Notes: generated by a model not told the origin, from the sequence alone. Counted from the first letter of the stretch, positions 27,366 through 36,051 are shown. The stretch is DNA of 45,202 nt from an uncultured Planktomarina sp. (GCA_913047725.1 CAJWTH010000005.1:1-45202), one strand, 5' to 3'. Program-made: numbers and translations.

Positions 27366-28097
27366 ATGGCTCAGCCTGAACAACCGCGTGGTATACTCCA
27401 AATAACTGGTTCTGATCGGGTCAGTTTTTTACAAAACTTGGTAACTAACGAAATTGATGCACTGGGCTTGCACTATGCGGCCCTTCTGACTCCGCAGGGT
27501 AAGTACATTGCAGACTTTTTTGTTTTAGTACGGCAAAATGATATTTTGGTTGATGTTGCAAAATTTTTACAAGAAAATCTTGCATCCCGACTGAACATGT
27601 ACAGGCTGAGGGCAGACGTCAAAATTGAAATGATCGAGTATGACGTTAATTGTGGGTTGGGCCTTTTACCGGAGACCGGATTTAAAGACCCAAGATCCAA
27701 GGCACTTGGGTGGAGGGTGTATGGAACAACATCTAGTGAATTTATCGACTGGCCAGCTTTAAGGGTTGAGCATATTATTCCTGAAACTGGTATAGAACTT
27801 GGACCAGATAAATTTCTATTAGAGATGGACTTTGAAAGACTCAATGGAGTTGATTTCAAAAAAGGATGTTATGTTGGACAAGAGATCGTAGCCCGGATGA
27901 AGCACAAAACTGTACTTCGAAAAGGTCTAAAACAAATAAAAATAGAGGGAACGGCGACTCCCGGTTCTCCCATTTTAGCAAACGGAAAGCCAGCCGGTGT
28001 GATCTACACTCAGCACAACGGCCTTGCATTAGCCTATCTACGGTTCGACCGCGCCACGTCACAAATGACCGCTGAAGATGCGATATTAAGCCTCTAA
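27366..28097 (+). CDS. ygfZ: Folate-binding protein YgfZ, Fe-S cluster assembly or repair factor
   Basis: A 243-residue GcvT-related folate-binding protein that helps maintain Fe-S enzymes. The family hallmark K-G-C-Y-V-G-Q-E is at about 165-172, followed by IVARMKH. The N-terminus has the expected [16 protein letters not shown] segment. The length fits the short alphaproteobacterial form. The start has no strong ribosome site. The last 4 bases overlap the convergent efp stop. Confidence 0.9.
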   Translation: MAQPEQPRGILQITGSDRVSFLQNLVTNEIDALGLHYAALLTPQGKYIADFFVLVRQNDILVDVAKFLQENLASRLNMYRLRADVKIEMIEYDVNCGLGLLPETGFKDPRSKALGWRVYGTTSSEFIDWPALRVEHIIPETGIELGPDKFLLEMDFERLNGVDFKKGCYVGQEIVARMKHKTVLRKGLKQIKIEGTATPGSPILANGKPAGVIYTQHNGLALAYLRFDRATSQMTAEDAILSL

Positions 28098-28657
28098 GCG
28101 CGTTCTGTATATTCCATAGAAATAGTATCCACTATAACAAGCTCATCTGGCCCAACAAATGGCGGCACCATAATCTTTATACCGTTGTCTAAAATTGCAG
28201 GTTTAAACGAGTTTGCTGCCGTTTGGCCTTTGACAACGGGCTCAGTTTCAACGATTTTACAGGTTACTTTTTGCGGAACTGTCGCATGCAAGGCCTCGGA
28301 CTCGTGAAATTCAATTTGAACAGTCATACCGTCTTGTAAAAATGGCCGGCGATCACCTAATAACTCTACCGGAAGCTCAATTTGATCATAGGTTTCCATG
28401 TCCATGAAAATTAGCATTCTATCATTTTCATAAAGAAACTGCTGATCCTTTTGTTCAAGCCGCACCTTTTCAACCTTATCAGCAGAGCGAAACCGTTCGT
28501 TCAATTTAGACCCATTGCGTAAATTACGCATTTCAACTTGTGCAAATGCACCGCCTTTTCCTGGTTTTACGTGGTCAACCTTCACCGCGCTCCAGAGACC
28601 ACCGTTATGCTCAAGCACATTTCCAATGCGAATTTCATTTCCATTTATTTTTGGCAT
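28094..28657 (-). CDS. efp: Elongation factor P
   Basis: A 187-residue EF-P, which rescues ribosomes stalled at polyproline. The tip loop VKPGKGG places K34 at the residue that is post-translationally modified in many bacteria; no EpmA or EpmB gene is present in this window. The three OB-like domains are intact, and the protein is full length. It is divergent from the DUF6280 gene, with a 17-base palindrome in the gap, and overlaps ygfZ by 4 bases tail to tail. Confidence 0.96.
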   Translation of the reverse strand: MPKINGNEIRIGNVLEHNGGLWSAVKVDHVKPGKGGAFAQVEMRNLRNGSKLNERFRSADKVEKVRLEQKDQQFLYENDRMLIFMDMETYDQIELPVELLGDRRPFLQDGMTVQIEFHESEALHATVPQKVTCKIVETEPVVKGQTAANSFKPAILDNGIKIMVPPFVGPDELVIVDTISMEYTERA

Positions 28658-28760
28658 TTAAGAAAACCTAAGGTAAAATTTTGAAATTAAATTAGATTTT
28701 GCTATAGCGAACGCACTCCAACCTTTCAAGTCTCAACAAAATTACTGAATTCTAAAGTGT

Positions 28761-28777
28761 TATGCGCTGAGCGCATA
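28761..28777. promoter_or_regulatory. Perfect palindrome between efp and DUF6280 genes
   Basis: TATGCGCT-G-AGCGCATA is a 17-base perfect palindrome, 104 bases upstream of efp and 95 bases upstream of the DUF6280 gene. The location in a divergent promoter region fits a repressor site; no regulator is known to bind it. Confidence 0.35.
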
Positions 28778-28871
28778 GCAGCCATTCCAAAAAAGGGCAC
28801 CCGAATCACTTAAGTTCGTTCATAAGGATGAAACACACTTTGTAAATCAATAGACCGCAAAAGGATACGAG

Positions 28872-29183
28872 ATGAAAGATTTCGTCGACGGAAATGCCTT
28901 TAATAATGAACAGGGCAATCGAGCTCGTAAATTATTTGCTGCCGTAGTTCTAGCCGCATTGGACGACGCTATCGCTGATGATAAAAAGTATGGCAACGGC
29001 CCCGAGCAAATTGCTCGATGGGCGCGGTCGCGTGACGGGCGGGAAGTATTATCATGTGCCGGTATTGATCCAAACGAACGAGTTGTAACCGGTTTAATGG
29101 ACTTCGTTGGCAAAGGTATACGCACTTCCGTCGCCCTAAGCCGTGAAGAAAGTGAGCGCCGCCAACAGGCGGAAGCAGCTTAA
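28872..29183 (+). CDS. DUF6280 family protein
   Basis: A 103-residue cytosolic protein with the FVDGNAFNNEQGNRARKL start and the VALSREESERR ending of a family highly conserved in Rhodobacterales. The function is unknown; it has no catalytic motif, membrane span or signal peptide. Helical content is high and the tail is charged. A GGATACGAG ribosome site precedes the ATG, and a strong intrinsic terminator follows, so it appears to be transcribed alone. Confidence 0.85.
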   Translation: MKDFVDGNAFNNEQGNRARKLFAAVVLAALDDAIADDKKYGNGPEQIARWARSRDGREVLSCAGIDPNERVVTGLMDFVGKGIRTSVALSREESERRQQAEAA

Positions 29184-29213
29184 AGCTTATTTAGAAAATG
29201 TATAAAAGATGGG

Positions 29214-29236
29214 CGCACCCTCTAGGGTGCGTTTTT
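29214..29236 (+). terminator. Intrinsic terminator after DUF6280
   Basis: CGCACCC pairs perfectly with GGGTGCG across a 4-base loop and is followed by five T bases. It starts 30 bases after the stop codon and is the clearest terminator in the window. Confidence 0.85.
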
Positions 29237-29484
29237 GTAGGAATGGCTATTTATCAATAGATGGCCTTCATTATGCTAGTTTTCTCTAAACCCTCATAGG
29301 CCATGTTCAGTATTAAAAATCTTTAAAAGTTAGAACATATTTTTTTAAATGAACGCAAATACTAACAAGAGACCCAAAACTCTTGGCCAATATTAATTCA
29401 AGTGTTAACTTCAAAAACTAAGCCCATAATTATACTGTTTCTTAATCCTAGAGGTGAGTATGCTAGCCCTGGGGAGAGCAAAAA

Positions 29485-30942
29485 ATGACTAAGGCCATCA
29501 TGATACAAGGGGCTGGCTCAAATGTTGGGAAGTCCATGTTGGTCGCAGGTATCTGCCGGGCTCTTGTAAAGCGTGGGCACCGCGTTGTTCCATTTAAACC
29601 ACAAAACATGTCTAATAATGCTGCAGTCACCACTGACGGTGGCGAAATTGGACGCGCCCAAGCTCTTCAGGCAATGGCTTGCCAACAACCCGCCGTAGTA
29701 GACATGAACCCAGTTCTGTTAAAGCCAGAAACCGATATTGGGTCTCAGGTGGTCGTACAAGGCAAACGAATGACGACCGTTAAGGCCCGTGAATATTCAA
29801 CTTTAAAACCACAATTAATGCCAAAGGTTTTAGAGTCCTTTTTCCGACTTGCCATTTCAGCTGATTTTATAATCATCGAAGGTGCTGGGAGCCCTGCAGA
29901 AATAAACTTACGAGAAGGTGACATTGCAAATATGGGTTTTGCAGAAGCCGCTAATATACCAGTTATTTTAATTGGTGATATTGATCGTGGTGGTGTTATA
30001 GCGCAAATGGTTGGCACCAATATAATTTTACCAAAAAGAGATCAAACCAGAATAAAAGGATTTGCCATTAATAAATTTCGGGGTGATATCTCATTATTTG
30101 ACGGCGGTATGAAAGCTATTGAAAAACAGACTAATTGGCAAAATCTAGGTGTTTTACCATGGTTTTCAAATGCATGGAAATTACCAGCTGAAGACGTCAT
30201 GGATATAGCCACTAGGCCTGGTGGAGGGATCAAGATAGTCGTTCCCCGGCTCGCTCGGATTGCAAATTTTGATGACCTCGACCCGCTAGTTGCAGAACCA
30301 AATGTAACTGTTGAAATCATTGAGCCTGGACGGCCCCTTCCTGGTGATGCAGCACTTGTAATATTGCCAGGCAGTAAATCAACAATAAGTGATCTAGAAA
30401 ATTTTCGTGCAAATGGATGGGATATCGATCTTCAAGGGCATCATAGACGTGGTGGACATATTCTTGGAATATGTGGTGGCTATCAGATGCTTGGAAGAAA
30501 AATTCATGATCCAGATGGAATTGAAGGACCACCTAGGACCGTCAGTGGACTTGGTTATTTAAATGTGGAGACAGTAATGAGTCCTAAAAAAAACTTGTCG
30601 TTAATTGACGCCTTTACTATTGATTCAAAGGTACCGGTGAGTGGTTATGAAATTCATATGGGTCAAACCTCTGGGCCAGACTGTGAACGCAACTGGTTAA
30701 GGCTGCCAAATCGTACTGAGGGCGCAATGAATGGCACCAGAGACGTCCGCGGTTCCTATTTACATGGGTTATTTAACTCAGACTTATTTCGATCAGAATT
30801 TCTTAGTAACCTAGGAGCCGCATCAAACTTAGTTTCATATCAAGCTGACATTGAAAAGACTTTAGATGAATTGGGAGAGTTTATTGAAAAGAATCTAGAC
30901 GTAGATAAGTTAATTTCACTTTGTAGTACTATTCCAGAATAA
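29485..30942 (+). CDS. cobQ: Cobyric acid synthase
   Basis: A 485-residue ATP-dependent amidotransferase that amidates four side chains of adenosylcobyrinic diamide in cobalamin synthesis. The N-terminal P-loop is GAGSNVGKS, and the C-terminal glutaminase domain has the nucleophile C330 in GICGGYQMLG and its partner H427 in GSYLHGLF. No other cobalamin gene is nearby, and no B12-riboswitch-like box is visible in the 250 bases upstream. Start ATG 29485 follows GGGGAGAG. It is probably transcribed alone. Confidence 0.95.
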   Translation: MTKAIMIQGAGSNVGKSMLVAGICRALVKRGHRVVPFKPQNMSNNAAVTTDGGEIGRAQALQAMACQQPAVVDMNPVLLKPETDIGSQVVVQGKRMTTVKAREYSTLKPQLMPKVLESFFRLAISADFIIIEGAGSPAEINLREGDIANMGFAEAANIPVILIGDIDRGGVIAQMVGTNIILPKRDQTRIKGFAINKFRGDISLFDGGMKAIEKQTNWQNLGVLPWFSNAWKLPAEDVMDIATRPGGGIKIVVPRLARIANFDDLDPLVAEPNVTVEIIEPGRPLPGDAALVILPGSKSTISDLENFRANGWDIDLQGHHRRGGHILGICGGYQMLGRKIHDPDGIEGPPRTVSGLGYLNVETVMSPKKNLSLIDAFTIDSKVPVSGYEIHMGQTSGPDCERNWLRLPNRTEGAMNGTRDVRGSYLHGLFNSDLFRSEFLSNLGAASNLVSYQADIEKTLDELGEFIEKNLDVDKLISLCSTIPE

Positions 30943-30951
30943 TACTTAACT

Positions 30952-30980
30952 AAGGCTGCAATAGACGGTTGCTTAGCCTT
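30952..30980 (+). terminator. Stem-loop after cobQ
   Basis: AAGGCT-GCAA pairs with TTGC-TT-AGCCTT around a 7-base loop, with a 2-base bulge on one side. It lies 9 bases after the cobQ stop but is not followed by a clear T run. Confidence 0.4.
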
Positions 30981-31045
30981 TAACTTTCCCAGAAGCTTTG
31001 ATTTAAATCAAACCAAATTTTTTTAATAAAAATCTATTTAATTAT

Positions 31046-32407
31046 TTAATTTTCTACCAAATTTTTCAATAGATCAACCAACCCCGCACCCTCAGCACTT
31101 TTGGTCCGTGGACCCGTCTTTACAAAATTATAGTATTCAATTGGATCATAAGTTTTTAAGCCTAGGCCCAGTGACACAGCATTTAATTTTCCTATTGAAG
31201 CTAGAACCGTATACGCTGCAATTTGTTCATCAATGCCCGCAGAAATACTACTAGCTCGGGCATCAAGTAACTCCTGCTCTGCATTTAAGACATCCAGTGT
31301 AGTACGAGCACCTAGTGAGGCTTCTTCGCGTATACCGCGAAATGCCACTTCAGCCGCCTTGACTTGGCGTTCTGTCGCCTCTCCACTAGCGCGAGCAACA
31401 TTAAATAACACAAATGAGTTTCTAACTTCTTGCTCCATACTTAAGGAAGCAATATGCAATTGAGCCCGCGTACTGTCGCGTCGAGCCATCGCAGCGCGGA
31501 CACCAGACGCATTAGCTCCACCGCTATAAATAGGGCCAGAAACTGTAATACTGACGCTTTCGGACACCCCTGAACCAGAGTCATTCACGGCAAGGCCAGC
31601 ACTCCCTGAAACAGAAAACTGATCTGCAGCATTAGCAGTTTTTATACGCAATTCAGCAGCTTTTACAGTATGCTGCATTCGCTTTAAATTTGGATGTTGC
31701 GTCCTCGCTTGCGCAATTCCCATTTCAACATTCTCAGGTAAAACTGGCAATTCAACAGGCGTTGCCAAATCCTCTGGTAGCGTACCCGTAACTGCCTGAT
31801 ATTCGGCAGCAGCTCGTAACCTATTACCTTCAGCACTAGCAAGACTGGCACGGGCACTCGCCAGCCGAGCTTCGGCCAGAGCAACGTCCGTGCGCGTGAC
31901 CTCACCAACATCAAAGCGATCCTGCGCAGCACTCAATTCTTGGACAATCAAGTCAACATTTGTGGATCTGAGCAATGCGAACTCCACTGTGCGGCGGTAA
32001 TTCATATGAGCAGACACTCCGCGCAAAAGAACGTCCTGCTCAATTGATATTAAAGACTGACGCGTTGCTAAGACAGTCTCTTTAAGCGCTTCAGTTTTGA
32101 TTTTTGAATTACCAAAATCGTAAAGTAACCAATTAGCACTAAGGCTACCGCTTAACGAGGTTTTATCTGATGCTGATGCACCACTGTAAGAGTAAGTAGA
32201 CGACCAATTTATCACAGGACGCAGTAACGCCATACTGCCAGATACACCTTCGTCCGCAGCTCGAAGTAGCGCTCTATTTTGGACTAAAAGCCCGCTAGTT
32301 GTATAGGCATTACGCAGCGTGTCACTCAAGGATTGGGCACTTAAAATACCCGGTCCAAAAAACATTAAAACAAAAAGACCTGAGGCCGTCGTTGCTTTTT
32401 TAAACAT
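31046..32407 (-). CDS. tolC: TolC-family outer membrane channel protein
   Basis: A 453-residue precursor of the outer-membrane efflux protein family, which forms the exit duct for type I secretion and multidrug pumps. A signal peptide lies in the first 25 residues (MFKKATTASGLFVLM, then ILSAQS), followed by two repeated helical-hairpin halves with ALAEARLASARASLASAEG in the first. ATG 32407 is chosen because AGGGGAT precedes it; the frame is open upstream but overlaps pcm. It starts 38 bases after the pcm stop, and the pcm-tolC order is common in Rhodobacterales. Confidence 0.9.
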   Translation of the reverse strand: MFKKATTASGLFVLMFFGPGILSAQSLSDTLRNAYTTSGLLVQNRALLRAADEGVSGSMALLRPVINWSSTYSYSGASASDKTSLSGSLSANWLLYDFGNSKIKTEALKETVLATRQSLISIEQDVLLRGVSAHMNYRRTVEFALLRSTNVDLIVQELSAAQDRFDVGEVTRTDVALAEARLASARASLASAEGNRLRAAAEYQAVTGTLPEDLATPVELPVLPENVEMGIAQARTQHPNLKRMQHTVKAAELRIKTANAADQFSVSGSAGLAVNDSGSGVSESVSITVSGPIYSGGANASGVRAAMARRDSTRAQLHIASLSMEQEVRNSFVLFNVARASGEATERQVKAAEVAFRGIREEASLGARTTLDVLNAEQELLDARASSISAGIDEQIAAYTVLASIGKLNAVSLGLGLKTYDPIEYYNFVKTGPRTKSAEGAGLVDLLKNLVEN

Positions 32408-32444
32408 TTTGAATATCCCCTGAAAAAGTACTAATGATCGACAG

Positions 32445-33098
32445 TTACAATAAAAAGCTTTGAGTTTTATGAAATCCAGCAAGCACTGGCGCGTAAGCAT
32501 TACATACGAATCGCCAAGAAATTTTGCCTTGGGTTTTGTAACCAACACGCAGCACTCCTTGGCTCTTTTGGCTGAAAATCGCTGCAATCCTACCCCCATC
32601 CGCTAACTGTGTAACTAATTCATCTGAAATTTCTTCAACTGCACCTTCAATTACGATAACGTCGAAAGGTGCGTGCTTAGCAGCCCCTTCCGATAAGGTA
32701 CCTTGCAACACTGCAACGTTCAAGCAGCCTTCTGTAGCTAAAATTGTCTCTGAATTTGACGCCATATCATCGTCTTCTTCTAAAGCCACAACAGCCTCAC
32801 AGACTTTTCCAATTACGGCAGCTGAATATCCAAGACCACTGCCTATATCTAGAACAAGCTCATCGCCTTGTATATTGACCGCATCTAACATTTTTCCAAA
32901 TGAACGTGGATCCAGAACAATACGATCTCCACCCAAATAAACAATAGAATCTGTATATGCTGTTTGCCGCATTTGGTCTGGAACAAACATTTCGCGTCGC
33001 ACTTTGAGCATTGCATCAATGATTGGAAACTTTGTTATGTCAGCTGGACGAATTTGTGTATCAACCATCGTAGTTCGGAGAGTGGTAAAGTCAGTCAT
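32445..33098 (-). CDS. pcm: Protein-L-isoaspartate O-methyltransferase
   Basis: A 217-residue SAM enzyme that repairs isoaspartyl damage. The SAM motif I is VLDIGSGLGYSAAV, preceded by the PCMT-type start MVDTQIRP and RREMFVP, and followed by GTLSEG. ATG 33098 is chosen because AGGA lies 9 bases upstream; two earlier in-frame Met codons are spaced badly. It leads directly into tolC, 38 bases downstream, on the same strand. Confidence 0.88.
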   Translation of the reverse strand: MTDFTTLRTTMVDTQIRPADITKFPIIDAMLKVRREMFVPDQMRQTAYTDSIVYLGGDRIVLDPRSFGKMLDAVNIQGDELVLDIGSGLGYSAAVIGKVCEAVVALEEDDDMASNSETILATEGCLNVAVLQGTLSEGAAKHAPFDVIVIEGAVEEISDELVTQLADGGRIAAIFSQKSQGVLRVGYKTQGKISWRFVCNAYAPVLAGFHKTQSFLL

Positions 33099-33219
33099 TT
33101 TCATCAATCCTGAGGTCAAAGATTATTGGATCTTATTTCACACCAAAGCTACCCCTGCAACGGCAAGAACACCTTGCAGACAAAATCCTGTTAGTATAAT
33201 CCAAATATTGCGGACTAGA

Positions 33220-33293
33220 GGCGGGTTGGTAGAGTGGTTATGCAGCGGATTGCAAATCCGTGTACACCGGTTCGATTCCGGTACCCGCCTCCA
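33220..33293 (+). tRNA. tRNA-Cys (anticodon GCA)
   Basis: A 74-base tRNA including an encoded CCA end. Acceptor GGCGGGT pairs with ACCCGCC; the anticodon stem-loop GGATTGCAAATCC gives anticodon GCA; the T arm has GGTTCGATTCC. The discriminator base is T (U73), as expected for tRNA-Cys. Confidence 0.96.
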
Positions 33294-33401
33294 AACTCCA
33301 ATGACTCACAAAAATTCCTATATAAACTTTGAAATAGGTCTGTTTTTGAAAAAAGGGCCCACCTCTTGCCTTCAAGGCAATTAAAACAAATTTTGGTAGG
33401 C

Positions 33402-33512
33402 CTAATCACGCTTCATTACAGGTGTGACTTCTAAATGACCCATTTCAAGAATTGGGTCAAATGCAGCATCCAATGCCTTACCCGGACTTTGACATTCAAA
33501 GACAAGCAAATT
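33402..33512 (-). pseudogene. Possible C-terminal remnant of a YciI/DGPF-like protein
   Basis: A minus-strand open stretch of 36 codons has a pattern like the C-terminal half of small YCII-type proteins: LVFECQSPGKALDAAFDP, then a GHLEV segment and a basic end. No ATG or ribosome site precedes it, and the frame is blocked by TGA upstream, so it looks like a decayed gene fragment. The family match is by eye only and is weak. Confidence 0.3.
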
Positions 33513-33618
33513 TCAGGACTATTGCTTTAATGCACAACTTCATCCAGCCTCACTTTAACTGTGTAGCTTTGGACAGGAGATTATAGCAGTTGAGAAAAAC
33601 CATTTGAAAGGACACACA

Positions 33619-33738
33619 ATGGCCAAAGGAAACAACAGAAAGCAAAAAGAAACTAAAAAACCTAAGAAAGAAAAGGTAAAAGTCTCTGCAACTGCCAACT
33701 CCCTTGCTGGAAAGCCAGCGATTGGCAATAAAAAGTAA
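33619..33738 (+). CDS. Lysine-rich small protein (39 residues)
   Basis: A 39-residue strongly basic protein starting MAKGNNRKQKETKKPKKEK and ending with GNKK. An AAAGGA site lies 6 bases before the ATG. The N-terminal MAKGNN followed by Lys-rich spacing matches a small, widespread family of hypothetical proteins in marine Proteobacteria. It lacks hydrophobic segments; nucleic-acid or ribosome binding is plausible from the charge, but no function is known. Confidence 0.65.
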   Translation: MAKGNNRKQKETKKPKKEKVKVSATANSLAGKPAIGNKK

Positions 33739-33742
33739 GGAT

Positions 33743-33823
33743 ATGACGACAGAAGACATCTATAAAGTAAATGCGATCACCGAAAACTGCATGGAGCAAA
33801 AACAAATGGCCAATAATGCATGA
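33743..33823 (+). CDS. Twenty-six-residue ORF overlapping the Sel1 gene start
   Basis: A 26-codon frame (MTTEDIYKVNAITENCM and onwards) that begins 4 bases after the lysine-rich gene stops and whose TGA overlaps the ATG of the Sel1 gene by 2 bases. The AAGG site is only about 2 bases from its ATG, so independent initiation is doubtful. Coupling to its neighbours is the main support. Confidence 0.25.
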   Translation: MTTEDIYKVNAITENCMEQKQMANNA

Positions 33824-34269
33824 AACAGATCACTATAATAATAGCTTTCCTAATGGTGCTCTCTTCACCAGTAGCTACCCAAGAGGTGAAGCTTTTTGCA
33901 TTTCCGCCCACTGACGCTGAAGTTATCTTAGTAGAAGAAGGCGGCCCTGAAGCTAAAGTAAAACTGGGACGAGAGTACCAAGACGTAAAAGATTATAAAG
34001 AGGCATTTAAGTGGTATAGGCTGGCTGCTGAGCAGGGTTATGCTGATGCTCAGCTCAATATAGGTTTGATGTACAGTCATGGTGGCATGGGAGTTCTGCG
34101 AGATTACAACCAAGCTTACATGTGGCTCAATATCGGGGCTGCCAATGGTTCATCAGCCGCAAAACGTTGGAGAAAGAAGGTGGCTGGAAATATGACTTCA
34201 AAACGGATTGAGAAAGCTAAAGTTATGGCTAGAAAGTGCATGGAGAGTAATTACAAGAAATGTGGGTAA
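33820..34269 (+). CDS. Sel1-repeat exported protein
   Basis: A 149-residue protein with a signal peptide (MKQITIIIAFLMVLSS, then VATQE) and two Sel1-like TPR repeats (about residues 45-80 and 85-115, with AFKWYRLAAEQGYADAQ and AYMWLNIGAANG). Sel1 proteins act as adaptors, often in the periplasm. The partner is unknown. The C-terminus is basic (ESNYKKCG). It ends the small-gene run and is followed by a decayed SMR gene. Confidence 0.75.
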   Translation: MKQITIIIAFLMVLSSPVATQEVKLFAFPPTDAEVILVEEGGPEAKVKLGREYQDVKDYKEAFKWYRLAAEQGYADAQLNIGLMYSHGGMGVLRDYNQAYMWLNIGAANGSSAAKRWRKKVAGNMTSKRIEKAKVMARKCMESNYKKCG

Positions 34270-34339
34270 TTGGAAAAAATAAATGCAGCTCACCAAGTTG
34301 GAATATATTAGCAGTCTCATTCACTTTTAAGAATTCATA

Positions 34340-34718
34340 ATAGAAAAAACTCTGCTTCCTTCCTTAATATTGATCTTGGCTGGCGGATTTGGGACAGCCT
34401 CCAATAGTGCAAACGGGTTTACCAAAGTATTGCCCTCGTTACTTAGCATGATTACCATAATCATTATTCATGTTTTGCTTGTCACAAATCATGACATGGC
34501 TACCTGTTGGAGTAACTTATACCTCTTTTGCTGAGATTTGTATGATAGCGACATCAATTGTCGGTGTTATTAAATTCAATCAAGTTCAGAGTACTGCGAC
34601 CACGATCGGGTTATTCTTTATAATAGCGAGTGTCGTGATGGTTAACTTGCTCTGTCAAACATCGCCTAAAAAGACGGACGAAGCCGTGGAGACCACACCA
34701 CGAGACGGCTCTGCGTGA
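34340..34718 (+). pseudogene. Decayed small multidrug resistance (SMR/EmrE-type) gene
   Basis: Two reading frames together make an SMR-like protein. The first (from 34340) gives LILAGGFGTASN and GFTKVLPSLLS, matching the first membrane helix and following loop of EmrE. A frame change near 34455-34475 moves to a second frame that gives LPVGVTYTSFAE through VVMVNLLCQTSP, matching helices 3 and 4. The start codon is lost (ATA where ATG is expected), the conserved membrane Glu of AEVIGT is Gly, and the conserved Trp of YAIWSG is Phe. It is therefore a pseudogene rather than an active pump. Confidence 0.7.
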
Positions 34719-34761
34719 TGCTAGCGCCATAATCAGGATAAAAAAGTTATGCGCTTTGCTT

Positions 34762-35433
34762 TTATTTTACAAAATTAGCAGAATAAGTTTGACCATTAAG
34801 TTGGAACGTAATTGTTGAATGTGAATACTCTTCCATTTGGGTTTCAACAGTCCTATATTTTCTTGAGCAGACCTCTTTCTTTTCGTAACCAACAATTTGT
34901 TCAGAATTATTTTTTTGGCTTTCGTTTGCTAAAGCTCCACCTAAAACAGCCCCTACTGCGGCGCCTCCATCTTCTTTCGTAATTACTTTACCCAGTATCC
35001 CACCCATAATTGCACCACTAACAAAAGCACCAACATCATCTGTTCCAGTGCCGGTATTTTGATATACGGGCAGCTTTTGAATTTCGCATTTAGTAACAGG
35101 AATATCTTCATAAATTGTTTCAAATGAGAAGTTATCTACAACAGTTCCTCCAGTGACCTGCCGACTTCGCTTTTCAACATAAGTACCCGACGATGGGTCA
35201 GACCGGCATTGTGTTAGGTAGCGAGTGTAAGCATATTCACTTTGTCTACCCCATTGCCCATCATTCACTGTTCCAATGATTTGCTGCAAGTTTCTCACTC
35301 GAAAAGCACTAGATGCATTATTTTTAAGGCTGTCATACTCGTACATTGCTTCACTCAAACGACCGCAATCCATTGCATTTGCCGATGACCCTAAAACGCA
35401 GAGAAATATGATTTTAAATATAATTTTATGCAT
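34762..35433 (-). CDS. Exported glycine-zipper protein
   Basis: A 223-residue protein with a signal peptide (MHKIIFKIIFLCVLGSSANA) and a central glycine zipper (residues about 135-170, GAFVSGAIMGGILG and GGAAVGAVLGG) like the 2TM/Rick_17kDa group, a fold that inserts into or spans membranes. There are several Cys residues (C23, C76 and others). No lipobox is present. Possible envelope role; function unknown. The gene is isolated by AT-rich gaps. Confidence 0.7.
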   Translation of the reverse strand: MHKIIFKIIFLCVLGSSANAMDCGRLSEAMYEYDSLKNNASSAFRVRNLQQIIGTVNDGQWGRQSEYAYTRYLTQCRSDPSSGTYVEKRSRQVTGGTVVDNFSFETIYEDIPVTKCEIQKLPVYQNTGTGTDDVGAFVSGAIMGGILGKVITKEDGGAAVGAVLGGALANESQKNNSEQIVGYEKKEVCSRKYRTVETQMEEYSHSTITFQLNGQTYSANFVK

Positions 35434-35522
35434 TGAAAAATATACCTATATTTTGTGATAATGTTAACTAATACTTCTGTTCTAACTGTTGTTTTATTTA
35501 GTTACTTTTACAACCGCAAACT

Positions 35523-35909
35523 TTATGCGTCATTTTTTGGCACTCTTTTTTGCCTAGATCGGTGAAGGCCAAACAAAATTGGGGCTAAAAATTTTGAATA
35601 TACAATATTTGCCACAAATTTTATCGGCGGCATCTTAACAATCCTAGATAAAACCCTGTAGTAGGGGAGCCTGGACCATATTTCTAGAAAAGCATCGACT
35701 CCTACCATTGTTTTTCCATCTAGCCTGGCATGTAGTTTTTCTGCTGCTTGACCTTCACTAATGCCCCATGACCCTAGACTAGCGGGTGAAATAGGGGTGT
35801 ATAAAATTTTTCCACTTGATATCTTTTCGTAATGCTTAATTTCTTTGTCACAAATGGGACATTCAGAATTATACAAAACCTCTAACTTCGCCATAACTTT
35901 ACCATACAT
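35523..35909 (-). CDS. DCC-family (DUF393) thiol-disulfide-like protein
   Basis: A 128-residue DUF393 protein. The redox motif C-P-I-C lies in YNSECPICDKEI near residue 20, replacing the usual DGxCxxC; otherwise the pattern is normal. DCC proteins are thioredoxin-like and of unclear role. The ATG at 35909 has AAGG 7 bases upstream; a shorter form starting at MAKLEVLYNS (35894) is possible. It has a moderately hydrophobic C-terminal half (PPIKFVANIVYSKFLAP). Confidence 0.75.
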   Translation of the reverse strand: MYGKVMAKLEVLYNSECPICDKEIKHYEKISSGKILYTPISPASLGSWGISEGQAAEKLHARLDGKTMVGVDAFLEIWSRLPYYRVLSRIVKMPPIKFVANIVYSKFLAPILFGLHRSRQKRVPKNDA

Positions 35910-36020
35910 TACATTACCTTCTGTATGTAGTCTCAAGGCCGATACTTTCAACCTGACTTGAGTTATATTGTTAACTTTTTAGTGTTATGGAGAAAACCAA
36001 AATACTGTTTTGCACAGCAA

Positions 36021-36051
36021 GTTGATGCAGGTTTAAATCACCTACATCAAC
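36021..36051 (-). terminator. Stem-loop downstream of the first cupin gene
   Basis: GTTGATGCAGG and CCTACATCAAC pair over 11 bases with a single mismatch, around a 9-base loop, 18 bases after the cupin stop on the minus strand. The U tract is poor, so it may be an RNA-stability hairpin rather than a terminator. Confidence 0.4.

Noticed and set aside
29240-29484. Possible cobalamin riboswitch upstream of cobQ
   Set aside because: No B12-box-like GCCACTG or supporting stems seen by eye.
33436-33459. TGACCCA/TGGGTCA hairpin after tRNA-Cys
   Set aside because: No T run, and it lies within the candidate gene remnant, so it has no clear role.
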